Shown in pieces: positions 53,139 to 62,537 of a stretch of 64,000 nucleotides of DNA (within the stretch, counting starts at the first letter, position 1; the number at the start of each line of letters is the position of its first letter). The DNA lies in the NCBI RefSeq assembly GCF_020883495.1, contig NZ_CP086610.1, forward strand, positions 849,501 through 913,500, read 5' to 3'. Made by a program: the position numbers and the translations under genes. The DNA is from Shinella zoogloeoides (GTDB lineage Bacteria; Pseudomonadota; Alphaproteobacteria; Rhizobiales; Rhizobiaceae). Under the pieces are notes generated by a model. The model was given only the letters and a program-made list of their open reading frames with translations. It had not been told where the DNA came from and did not search any database.

Positions 53139-53576
53139 TCAGCCCTTGTGGGCGGGGCGGCGGGTCGGGATGGCGACGGTGCCGGTGATGACCTCGGCGT
53201 CGGCATCCACATCGGCGACGGCCGGGAGCGGCTGGTTCAGTGCGTCCTTCTTCGCCGGCCCGGTCTTGGCAATGTCCTTGGCGACGTCCGTGCCTTCTTC
53301 GGCGAACTGGGTGTCGAGGAACTGGTAGGCGATGCGGGCGCCTTCACGGGCGCGGTGGCCGAGGGCGACGAAGGTTTCCGAACCCTTCTCGCACACATCA
53401 GGCTTTTCGAGGCAGATGGCGGTCACGTAGCCGATCGCTTCGCTGGCGGCGCTGAACGTATCGCCGAGCTGAACCGTCGGCCCCTTTTCCAGCGTCGCGG
53501 AGGATTCCGCGTTCAGGAAGGGGAGCAGGACGAGAACCAGTGAGAACCAGAACGTTCCCTTGATCAGAAACCACAT
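53139..53576 (-). CDS. DUF5330 protein
   Basis: The 145-residue protein starts with a hydrophobic helix (MWFLIKGTFWFSLVLVLLPF). A domain follows with two cysteines (TAICLEKPDVCEKG) characteristic of DUF5330, a Rhizobiales family. A Thr/Pro tail (ITGTVAIPTRRPAHKG) resembles periplasmic rhizobial proteins. The function is unknown. A terminator follows downstream. Confidence 0.85.
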   Translation of the reverse strand: MWFLIKGTFWFSLVLVLLPFLNAESSATLEKGPTVQLGDTFSAASEAIGYVTAICLEKPDVCEKGSETFVALGHRAREGARIAYQFLDTQFAEEGTDVAKDIAKTGPAKKDALNQPLPAVADVDADAEVITGTVAIPTRRPAHKG

Positions 53577-54011
53577 TGCTTGCCATCCTCGTTATGGGGC
53601 CTCGGCTCTTTTCGGCCTTCGGCTTGTTTGGTCCTTGGCGAACCGTTGATGCGAGAATAGGGGCCGGAAGGAAATTCCCCTTTGCTGGAATCGCTCGGGT
53701 TTTGCCCAGTTTTGATTAAAATGCGATCTAATTTCCCGCTAACGGGCATTTGAGGCAGATTTTAGCGAACCCCGTTAAGGATGATGGCGCGCCGGCGGGC
53801 CGGCAGGCCCCGGAATGCCGGAAGGCGCGTTCCGGCGCTTTTGCCCAACAGGTTAATATGAACAGAAAAATGCCGCAAAATGAGGCGCTTACGCCCCGTT
53901 AACCACACCGCGCGAATGGCCGTTGGATTGCCCCGAAATGGGACTTTTGAGCCTTTTTCGGCCCCTTCCGGCCCCTGTCGTTTATTCTTTCCTTAAGTCG
54001 CCGATGCGATT
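53577..54011. other. 435-bp intergenic region before the sensor kinase
   Basis: No gene is supported. The region mixes AT-rich patches (around 53705-53740 and 53850-53885) with GC-rich dyads (CGCGCCGGCGGGCCGGC near 53790). GTTAACCA at 53898-53905 resembles a CtrA half-site but lacks a properly spaced partner. The promoters of the divergent DUF5330 and kinase genes must lie here. Confidence 0.6.
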
Positions 54012-55581
<1,570 letters not shown>

Positions 55582-55610
<29 letters not shown>

Positions 55611-56301
55611 GCGGCGGCCCCAGGGCCAGGCCCGCAAGGGCCGGTCCGGCGCGCGCAGCCAGCCGCAGCGGCGGCCGAACGTCGTGATCGGCGGGCTGGT
55701 CGCGCTCGGCGGGCTTGCCGCGCGCCATCCGAGCGTCGTCGGCGGCACCTGCACCTTCCTCGTCGTCTTCTCCTTCGTTGCGGCCAATGCGCTCTGGTAT
55801 CAGCCGGGCGGCCATCCCGCGCCCTTCCTGAAGATGCGATCGGCGGACAATTCCCTCGGCTTCTCCGCCACCAAGCCCGAGCCGCACGAGCAGACGACCT
55901 TCGTCATCGAGCGTCTCGAGGAGGGTGAGCCGATGCCGGAAATTACCGGCGTGACGCCGGGCGAGCGGCCCTTCGACGAGGTGGCCAGGGTTATCGAGAA
56001 ACAGCCGGCGCAGACCGCGACGGCCGAAAGCGAGGCCGACCCGGTCGCCGCCGCGATCATGGCGGCCGAGGCCGATCCGGGCGTCACCTCCGCGGTCGCG
56101 CGGCCCGCGCCGAGCGAGATGGTGATGAAGATCCAGAAGGGTCTCAGCAACATCGCCTATACCGATATCGCGGTCGACGGGCTGATCGGCGAGAAGACGC
56201 GCACCGCCATCCGCCATTTCGAGAAGCACTACCGCCTGCCGGTGACCGGCGAGCCGAACGAGCAGGTGCTCGCCAAGCTCAAGGATATCGGCGCGCTGTA
56301 A
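55582..56301 (+). CDS. Membrane protein with peptidoglycan-binding domain
   Basis: The 239-residue protein has a basic, Arg- and Gln-rich cytoplasmic N-terminus and a single membrane helix (about residues 50-75). A periplasmic linker and a C-terminal PG_binding_1 domain follow: MKIQKGLSNIAYTDIAVDGLIGEKTRTAIRHFEKHYRLPVTG. Its start overlaps the sensor kinase gene, so the two are translationally coupled and may form a cell-wall-linked signalling pair. Shine-Dalgarno AAGGA lies before the ATG at 55582. Confidence 0.88.
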
Positions 56302-56351
56302 GGCCGGTCCCGGCCATTGCCGCCCGCTTTCCCGCCGTGTATGCCGCCGTC

Positions 56352-56723
56352 ATGCGCCTTCGTACCGACATTTTCGTTTCCGCCCTGATGCGCCGCGTCT
56401 TCGCGCGCGGCGATTTCGCCGCCGTGGAGGCGAAGGGCGCGGAGGAGGCGGGGGCCGTGTTCGTGCGGCAGGTCTTCCGCGACGGCACGGAAAGCCTTTT
56501 CGCGCCCGCGCCGCAGAGTTTCTTCGAAGCGGACGAAAGCGGGCGGCGGCTGTTCGAGGCGCGGCTGGAGCGCGTGGGGAGCGACGCGGTGGCCGAGGCC
56601 ATCGGCCGGGAGCGGCGCTTCGACGGGGATCTCTGGGTGGTTTCCATCGAGACGGACGATCTTGGGGATATTCTCGATTTTGCCGGCGCGGAGCCGAAGG
56701 ACGACGGGTTCTTCCGGCGGTAG
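56352..56723 (+). CDS. DUF1491 protein
   Basis: The 123-residue soluble protein matches DUF1491, an alphaproteobacterial family. It begins MRLRTDIFVSALMRRVFARG, has GAVFVRQVFRDGTESLF in the middle, and ends ESFFEAD-like FEADESGRR through DLWVVSIE and DDGFFRR. A GTG at 56337 would add five residues. The function is unknown. Confidence 0.88.
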   Translation: MRLRTDIFVSALMRRVFARGDFAAVEAKGAEEAGAVFVRQVFRDGTESLFAPAPQSFFEADESGRRLFEARLERVGSDAVAEAIGRERRFDGDLWVVSIETDDLGDILDFAGAEPKDDGFFRR

Positions 56724-56776
56724 GGGGCTCTCCACAGGGCCGGGCCACCGCCTATGGAATTCAGCCTTGCTGTTTT

Positions 56777-56909
56777 CCCTTCTCCCCTTGGGGAGAAGGT
56801 GGCCCGAAGGGTCGGATGAGGGGGCGACGCAACCCGCAATCCTTGCCGTTCCTGCCTTCGCCATCCCCCTCATCCGCCTGCCGGCACCTTCTCCCCGAGG
56901 GGAGAAGGG
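56777..56909 (-). repeat. RIME-like palindromic repeat pair, locus 4
   Basis: Facing copies lie at 56777-56824 (linker GGTGGCCCGAAGGGTCGG) and 56865-56909 (linker CGCCTGCCGGCACC). The whole unit, including the inner spacer (reverse complement GCGAAGGCA ... ATTGCGGGTTGCG) and the outer flank with GAATTCCATAGGCG, matches locus 3 in inverted orientation. It follows the DUF1491 gene. Confidence 0.8.
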
Positions 56910-57071
56910 GGATGGGGCGGGCTTTTGCCTCATATGCGGGAGCCACAAGGGAGATGCCGGCAGGCAGTGGGGTGTGCCGGCGTTCCCTCGGGAACAGCCG
57001 CGCGCGCCGCATCATGGGAAAAGGGTTTCGGCACAGGCGGCGACCTGTGCGGCAAACCCTGGAGAACCCCC

Positions 57072-57203
57072 ATGTTTATCGTGCTGCCTGCCCTTGCACT
57101 GTTGATTTCGGGAATGTTCGTGGCGACGACGCTGGCCGCGCTTTCGGCCGGGCGTCAGGAAGACGCGGCGGTTCGTGCGCCGGCAAGGCGGCGGGTCTTC
57201 TGA
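57072..57203 (+). CDS. Small single-helix membrane protein
   Basis: The 43-residue ORF begins MFIVLPALALLISGMFVATT, one clear membrane helix, then a short basic tail (APARRRVF). GGAG lies seven bases before the ATG. Its stop is 4 bp from the DUF2336 stop. No family is recognised; it may be a genuine small protein, but the call rests only on the start context and composition. Confidence 0.45.
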   Translation: MFIVLPALALLISGMFVATTLAALSAGRQEDAAVRAPARRRVF

Positions 57204-57207
57204 CGGC

Positions 57208-58164
57208 TCAGCCGGCGGCGCGTTTGTGGCCGGCGGCGGACCGGTCCTGCGGCGCGTCGTCGGCATTGGCCGCCTTCGGCAGGCCGTCGCCGCTTGTATA
57301 GCTATCGGCCCTCTGCCAGCTTTCGACCCGGCGGGTCGCCTCGGCGGGGTCCAGCGCGGCGAGCAGCGTTTGCGCGCCCCCTTCGGCCAGATGCGGATAG
57401 ATCGCCTTCAGCACGAAGAGCGCATCGGCCTGCGGCACTTCCAGCGCCAGCAGCGTTTCAGCAAGCTGCCGTCCCGACACGTCGAGCAGGATGCGCTCCG
57501 ACAGCCATTGGCTGGAGGCGAGCGCATCGGCAAGCGCGACGGCGATCATGCCGGTTTCCCCCTCGCGCGCGAAACGCACGAACAGCACCTGATGCATGAC
57601 GCTCGCCGGCTCCAGCCGGACGGGCGTTTCGACGATCGGGGTGGCGGCGCGCATGAGGGCGCGCAGTTCCTCGCGCACGCGCTCTTCCCGTTCCAGGCGG
57701 GCGGCTTCCGCAAGCGCGGCCGCGCGGTCCTCGCCGGTGCGGCGGCTGGCATGGTCCTGATAGGTGCCGACCAGCGCCTCGACGACGATGGGTGACAGGT
57801 CGTCGCGCCGGCCGATGGCGTGGGCATGCTCGGGGCCGGTCGTGCGCAGGATGCGCATCAGCGTGACATCGCCGATGGCCCGTGACCCCATGAGGAAGAT
57901 GGCGGCGGTGCTTATGGGCTGGCGGGCGATGAAGAGGGCGGTTTCCTCCGGCACCTGCGGGCAGCGCGAGAGCGCGGCGACGGCCTGCCGGCGCGCCTCC
58001 TCGGTGGAGGCGGCATAGAGCTGCTCGAAGAGTTCACCGAACTGGGCAAGGTCCGATTTCGAGGGGAAGCGCAGGCTCTCGAAGCTGGACACCGTGGCCA
58101 TCAGAACGATGTCCTTCGGCCGCCCTGCCTGCGGTCTCTCCAGTTCGCGAAACCTGTCCGCCAC
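57208..58164 (-). CDS. DUF2336 protein
   Basis: The 318-residue soluble protein matches DUF2336, a helical-repeat family of alphaproteobacteria. The N-terminal region is SDLAQFGELFEQLYAASTEEARRQAVAALSRCPQVPEETALFIA, and HEAT-like repeats follow. The GTG at 58164 is used; an ATG at 58101 (MATVSSFESLRF) is a plausible alternative. The tail after residue 290 is disordered. The function is unknown. Confidence 0.85.
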   Translation of the reverse strand: MADRFRELERPQAGRPKDIVLMATVSSFESLRFPSKSDLAQFGELFEQLYAASTEEARRQAVAALSRCPQVPEETALFIARQPISTAAIFLMGSRAIGDVTLMRILRTTGPEHAHAIGRRDDLSPIVVEALVGTYQDHASRRTGEDRAAALAEAARLEREERVREELRALMRAATPIVETPVRLEPASVMHQVLFVRFAREGETGMIAVALADALASSQWLSERILLDVSGRQLAETLLALEVPQADALFVLKAIYPHLAEGGAQTLLAALDPAEATRRVESWQRADSYTSGDGLPKAANADDAPQDRSAAGHKRAAG

Positions 58165-58626
58165 AAAACACCTGTCATCCCCGGACCGGCAGCCCCCTGC
58201 CGACCCCTGCTGTCATTCATGAAAACTAGAGGAAAAACCTTAGCGAGCCGTTAACCTTGCTCGCGCGGAAATGGCAATGAATACAATGAAATCCACCCTG
58301 CCGCATCGCGGCGGCGGCGCGCCCTTGCAAGGTTTTGGGACAGGCGGCCGGTGCTGGCTGTGGATTACGCGGAAAAGCGACGGTTTCATTTCCGCTTTAT
58401 AATTTAGGTCATACTAATGCCAAACTTGGCCACTCTTTCCCATCCCCGCGTGCACCTGCCCTAGTATTGTGTTCTGCCGCACGGCTGTTTGCCATGCGGT
58501 TGTGGAGCAACGCGAGAAGACCGGCAAGATTTTGCCGATCCATGTCAACGGGCGGGCATCGTGCCCCATACATTAACGGGAATTTTAGATATGACTGATA
58601 GATGTCTCGCAAACGGAGACACTCTC
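58165..58626. other. 462-bp intergenic region
   Basis: No gene is supported. It contains a consensus -10 TATAAT (58398-58403) without a good -35, and GTTAACC near 58250. The leader of the downstream secreted protein is AT-rich (ACATTAACGGGAATTTTAGATATG). The promoters of the flanking divergent genes presumably lie here. Confidence 0.55.
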
Positions 58627-59094
58627 ATGAAGCGGACTGCCGGCATTGCTCGCACTGTTTCCATCGCCCTCGCGGCTCTCGCAACGACGGCCGTGACGGC
58701 CGGCGCGGTATCGGAGGCTCCGAGCTTCTATACGGTGCGCAACGACCACGGCGGCGTCATCGTCGATTACGCCATCAAGGCGGCGCAGCTTGAACAGACC
58801 GGACAGACGGTCAAGTTCGCCGGCCGCTGCGATTCGGCCTGCACGCTCTATCTCGGTATCAGCGAAGACCAGCTCTGCGTGACCCCTTCGGCGCGCTTCG
58901 GCTTCCACCTGCCGTTCGGCAGTTCCTCGCAGGGCAACCGGTTCGCCACGACCTATCTGCTGAAAAAATACCCCCGCTGGGTTATCGGCTGGCTGAGGGA
59001 CAATGGCGGGCTGAACCGCAACCTCAAGGTCATGCCCTATGAATATGTCAGCCAGCATATCAGGCCTTGCGACACGCAGGTCACGGATCTGTAA
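58627..59094 (+). CDS. Secreted ClpP/crotonase-like hypothetical protein
   Basis: The 155-residue protein begins with a signal peptide (MKRTAGIARTVSIALAALATTAVTAGA). The mature part has the pattern GGVIVDYAIKAAQLEQTGQ, then GRCDSACTLYLGIS with a Ser in a Cys-bounded loop, and SARFGFHLPFG. This recalls the Ser and His regions of ClpP-like periplasmic proteins (COG3904). A third Cys pair includes IRPCDTQ. An in-frame ATG at 58591 would give a longer leader. Catalysis is not shown. Confidence 0.75.
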   Translation: MKRTAGIARTVSIALAALATTAVTAGAVSEAPSFYTVRNDHGGVIVDYAIKAAQLEQTGQTVKFAGRCDSACTLYLGISEDQLCVTPSARFGFHLPFGSSSQGNRFATTYLLKKYPRWVIGWLRDNGGLNRNLKVMPYEYVSQHIRPCDTQVTDL

Positions 59095-59167
59095 GCAGAT
59101 CCGGTCTCCCGGGGAGACCGAGCCGCCGTCGTAAAAAGGCAGGGCTGCCAGTTTCGAGAACGGAAGA

Positions 59168-59199
59168 GGCCAAGGGACGGATGTCCCTTGGCCTTTTTT
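59168..59199 (+). terminator. Intrinsic terminator after the ClpP-like gene
   Basis: A perfect 11-bp stem, GGCCAAGGGAC with GTCCCTTGGCC around GGAT, is followed by six T residues. Confidence 0.95.
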
Positions 59200-59232
59200 G
59201 CTGTGCCCAGTAGGGCGTAGGCGCTTCTACGA

Positions 59233-60096
59233 CTAGTCGTCGTTGTTTCCGCCCTGGCCGCCATGGCCGCCCTTGCCGCCATGGTCACCGTCGCCGTGGC
59301 CGCCATGGTTGCCATTGTTGCCGCCATGGTTGCCGTTGTTTCCGCCATGATGACCATCGTTGCCGCCATGGTTGCCGCCACCACTGTGATTGCCGCCACC
59401 GCCATGGTTGCCGCCACCACCGTGGTTGCCGCCACCGCCATGGTTGCCGCCACCACCGTGGTTACCGCCACCGCCATGGTTGCCGCCACCACCGTGGTTG
59501 CCGCCACCGCCATGGTTGTCACCACCGCCGTGGTTGCCGCCACCACCGTGGTTGCCGCCACCGCCATGGTTGCCGCCACCGCCATGGTTGCCGCCACCAC
59601 CGTGGTTGCCGCCGCCGCCATGGTTACCACCACCGCCGTGGTTACCGCCACCGTCATGGCCTCCACCGTCATGACCGCCGCCGCCGTGGCCGTGACCGCC
59701 ACCACCGTGGCCGTGGCCGCCATGGCCGTGCCCGTGACCGTGGCCATGACCGTGCCCATGCCAGCCATCGTAGTCACCGCGACCGGGAGGGTCATCGTCG
59801 TCGCCGTTACCGTTGCCCGTGTTGCCGGTCTGCGCCACGCGCGTGAAGCCGGCTGTGGTGCTGGTGCCAGGTGAAAGGACAACGGCAGTCGATGCAAGAG
59901 CGCTGCACGCCGTCATTTCATTCTTGAACCGCCGCTGTACATCCCGAAGCGCTGCCATGTCGCCGGAGGCGAGCGCTGCTTCGCAGGCCGCTTCGGCGCG
60001 GCCTTGCCTCGTCATTTGTGCATCGGCGTAAGTAGTATACAAGCCAACGCAGGCCGCAACTGTAGTTGCGGAGAACAGGATTCTACGCGAAAACAT
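59233..60096 (-). CDS. Secreted Gly/His/Asn-rich repeat protein
   Basis: The 287-residue protein starts with a signal peptide (MFSRRILFSATTVAACVGLYTTYADA) and a short helical domain (about residues 27-75, with two cysteines). An acidic linker follows, then a low-complexity region: first alternating His-Gly, then about 15 copies of a six-residue NHGGGG unit, ending in Asn/Asp/Gly/His repeats. Such regions can bind metals (Ni, Zn, Cu) or form a surface matrix. Start 60096 is chosen for the signal peptide and Shine-Dalgarno GAGAGGA. Repeat number is likely to vary between strains. Confidence 0.8.
   Translation of the reverse strand: MFSRRILFSATTVAACVGLYTTYADAQMTRQGRAEAACEAALASGDMAALRDVQRRFKNEMTACSALASTAVVLSPGTSTTAGFTRVAQTGNTGNGNGDDDDPPGRGDYDGWHGHGHGHGHGHGHGGHGHGGGGHGHGGGGHDGGGHDGGGNHGGGGNHGGGGNHGGGGNHGGGGNHGGGGNHGGGGNHGGGDNHGGGGNHGGGGNHGGGGNHGGGGNHGGGGNHGGGGNHGGGGNHSGGGNHGGNDGHHGGNNGNHGGNNGNHGGHGDGDHGGKGGHGGQGGNNDD
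59390..59660 (-). repeat. Tandem 18-bp coding repeat
   Basis: About 15 contiguous copies of an 18-bp unit encode NHGGGG. On the plus strand the unit reads ATGGTTGCCGCCACCGCC or its close variant with CGTGG. Units differ mainly at synonymous positions, so selection has kept the peptide. One unit has Asp for Gly. Confidence 0.9.
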
Positions 60097-60911
60097 GATT
60101 GATCCTCTCAGTGTTGATATAGAATATGAAACGTCACCTTCTTTTTCGTGTGGCGTTAACGGTACATTAGCCATTCTTAATTGAGAATTCAATTTCATAA
60201 GCAATGGCTTGGAAAAAGGAAAATGGATTTTTATTTGGAAATACCCCCACAATATTCTGAAGATTGCCGTTTTATATTTAAGTATTAGAGACGGTGAATT
60301 TATGTCTATTTTTGAGAATGGCGCGCGTTATTCCATGTATTCTGACTGGATATATTAAATTAGAAATACATAATATATGTGAGTGTCGAGCGTGGGCGGG
60401 GCGACGCAATCATGGCGCCCGGAAGTGCCATCCCGTCATTTGCGAAGTATGTATATCTAAATTAGTAATTGCTTTCGTTATTCGCGCAGAAGGACCAAAA
60501 CCGGGGGGACGGCACAAGGCCGTGTTCCGCGCGGAACAGCGGGAAGGGGCGTTCCGGTGCATGATTAACAGCATGTTAACCAGACAGTCGCTAGTTTTGG
60601 GGACATGGATCGGCTCGTCTATTGCATTGGACGTGCTATGATTCGACCATGGAAGCGGACGTTGCCGTCAGGCGCTGCCGTTTCGAAAGGGAAAGGTGCG
60701 ATGTTCCGGATACCGGGCGGTCGCCAGACAACGTTTCGTGATTGGGGAACGTCTGGACCGCATCGCCGTTTTCCACCTGTATGCGACTGGGATGACAGCG
60801 TTCTCATGTCGCGTCCGGGTGACGGAACCGGATGCACCGGCCCGTTTCAGCGGGCAGGGTGAGATTTGTAAGAGTACTTCATCCGTCTCGATTCTTCTTT
60901 TGGAGGCGAGA
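60097..60911. other. 815-bp AT-rich intergenic island
   Basis: The stretch is clearly lower in GC than its surroundings, especially 60200-60400. It holds no convincing gene: one GTG-started frame at 60294-60641 has weak coding character. It contains an AT-rich dyad AATTGA/TCAATT near 60180 and a perfect 16-bp palindrome TGTTCCGCGCGGAACA (60523-60538). It is probably regulatory, perhaps bound by a MucR-type protein. Confidence 0.5.
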
Positions 60912-61100
60912 ATGGCAGACGTGGTACGATTGACCGAATGGCGCGCGCGCATGCCGAAGCGCGAGACCGTTCACCCCGAGGCTCCGGCCCGGATATTGCT
61001 CTTTACCGGCGTGCGCTACGAGCGCCTGACGCCCGCGACCCTTGCCCCGCGCGGCAAGGCGGGCAAGCGCGGCGTTTCGGATACCGCCCGGCGCAAATAG
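60912..61100 (+). CDS. Small conserved hypothetical protein
   Basis: The 62-residue basic protein begins MADVVRLTEWRARMPKRE and contains ARILLFTGVRYERL, a motif I associate with small rhizobial proteins of unknown function. It ends in a Lys/Arg-rich tail. The ATG at 60912 has GGAGG five bases upstream. No membrane segment is seen. Confidence 0.65.
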   Translation: MADVVRLTEWRARMPKRETVHPEAPARILLFTGVRYERLTPATLAPRGKAGKRGVSDTARRK

Positions 61101-61212
61101 AGTTTTGCGACCGCCGCATGGCGGCGGTCGGGCGCGGTCCGGTGACGGGCGCGCGCCGTCACAATGCCGCGCGGCCGCGCTTCACGCCTGCCGCCGGATG
61201 TTTTCCTGTCGA

Positions 61213-61764
61213 TTACTGATCCGCCGTGAAGGCTTCGCAGCTCGCATCCGCAAGGAAGGCGGTTGCTGCTTCCTGCCGGCTCTGCGTGGGCACGAAGGTA
61301 CGCAGCACTGCGTAGCCTTCCTCTCCTCGCATTTCCACGAGGATCGACTGCTCCAACTCCGCCGGCACTGCCTTGCGGATGCCGATGAGCTGGATGGGCG
61401 TGGCGATCAGCGTATCCAGCGCGCCGGAGACCGAGGTGCGGTCGTTCATGCTGAAGACCTCGTTGGAGGCCTCGTCGTAGACCGCCAGCGACCAGAAGGG
61501 CACGTCGCCATCCGCAAACAGCCGGATGGGGCCATTCTCCACCGAGAAGGTGCAGACCGCCGTCTTCATGGCGGGATCGTCGTTGATCGGCGCGAGCGTG
61601 TTGCCCTCGCTGGCAAGCGGGAAGAAACGGTTCGCCTCGCCGAAGGCCTGCACCCGCGTATAGGCGTCGCGGCCGGTGAAGCTCGGCAGGGAGAGGATGA
61701 TGACGATGTGCAGCAGCGCCGCGCCGACGAGGCCGATGGCGATGGCATAGAGGAAACTACGCAT
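61213..61764 (-). CDS. DUF1254-type membrane protein
   Basis: The 183-residue protein has an N-terminal membrane helix (MRSFLYAIAIGLVGAALLHIVIIL) and a periplasmic domain (GRDAYTRVQAFGEANRFFPL, then FWSLAVYDEASNEVFSMNDRT) matching the DUF1254 half-type proteins that pair with DUF1214 in Rhizobiaceae. Start 61764 overlaps the end of the upstream DUF1214 gene by 8 bp. The function is unknown. Confidence 0.85.
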   Translation of the reverse strand: MRSFLYAIAIGLVGAALLHIVIILSLPSFTGRDAYTRVQAFGEANRFFPLASEGNTLAPINDDPAMKTAVCTFSVENGPIRLFADGDVPFWSLAVYDEASNEVFSMNDRTSVSGALDTLIATPIQLIGIRKAVPAELEQSILVEMRGEEGYAVLRTFVPTQSRQEAATAFLADASCEAFTADQ

Positions 61765-62350
61765 CGGCGCAGTCCAGGCGGGTGATACCGGGCATGGCAA
61801 GGTCGATGACGCCCGAGCTGCCGGCGGTCGGCGTGTCGAGCAGCGTCATGACGAGGAGGAAGGGCGCCCTGCCTTCCGGTATCGCCAGCCAGTTGCCCGG
61901 CATGGCGGAGGAGGCGATGCGGATGGAGAAATTGCCGTCGGCGCCGCGCAGGGCCGACCAGGCATTGAGGCCCGTCGGCACGTCCGGGTTCGCGCCCGGC
62001 AGCGGGTTGCCGTTGCGGTCGGCCGCATGCAGCGTCCACAGGCGGGCAGGGGGCGTTATGCCGGCGATCTCGTAGCGGCAGTTCGTGACCAGCCGGCGGT
62101 TGTCGCTATCGGTGGCGGCGGTGAAGGTGAGGCCCTCCGCCCCGCCGAGCAGCAGCCTGCCGTCGCGCGCCCGGTGGGCTTTCGCGTAAGGATCCGCATC
62201 GACCGTCTGGGCGGCGGGAAAGGCCGCCCAAGGCCCGAGCGCGATGGCGCCGAAGCCGACCGTCGCGCGCAGCGCATAGACCGAGCTCAGGATGCCGAGG
62301 CCGAAGGTGACGGCGAGCGCTGTGGCGATGAGGAGGGGCGTGCGGAACAA
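61757..62350 (-). CDS. DUF1214-type membrane protein
   Basis: The 197-residue protein has an N-terminal helix (PLLIATALAVTFGLGILSSVYAL) and a DUF1214-like domain with LWTLHAADRNGNPLPGANPD, then NFSIRIASSAMPGNWLAIPEG and LVMTLLDTP. It starts at TTG (62350), with no ATG in reach, so the start is uncertain. It is translationally coupled to the DUF1254-type gene. In many bacteria the two domains are fused; here they are split. Confidence 0.83.
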   Translation of the reverse strand: MFRTPLLIATALAVTFGLGILSSVYALRATVGFGAIALGPWAAFPAAQTVDADPYAKAHRARDGRLLLGGAEGLTFTAATDSDNRRLVTNCRYEIAGITPPARLWTLHAADRNGNPLPGANPDVPTGLNAWSALRGADGNFSIRIASSAMPGNWLAIPEGRAPFLLVMTLLDTPTAGSSGVIDLAMPGITRLDCADA

Positions 62351-62537
62351 GACGATCGACCGTTGGAATCAGCTGGAGTTTGTCAGGGAGAAGTGGACCC
62401 CGGTTTTCCCGACAAGACGAACGAAAACAAAAAGCAGTTCCAGCAAAAGGGCGAAGCGGTTTTGCGTTCGGAATTGCTTCGAAACGAAGAGATAGAGCGT
62501 TTTTGCGATTCGGAGAAACGCGGAAATGCTCTGCCTG

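Noticed and set aside
53898..53905. GTTAACCA as a CtrA site before the sensor kinase
   Set aside because: Only one half-site; no second TTAA at the 7-bp spacing of a CtrA box.
59390..59660. CRISPR-like appearance of regular short repeats
   Set aside because: Units are 18 bp, contiguous, without spacers, and in frame inside a signal-peptide-bearing gene.
60294..60641. 115-codon frame from GTG in the AT-rich island
   Set aside because: There is no Shine-Dalgarno sequence, composition is unlike a protein of this genome, and the frame crosses the 16-bp palindrome.
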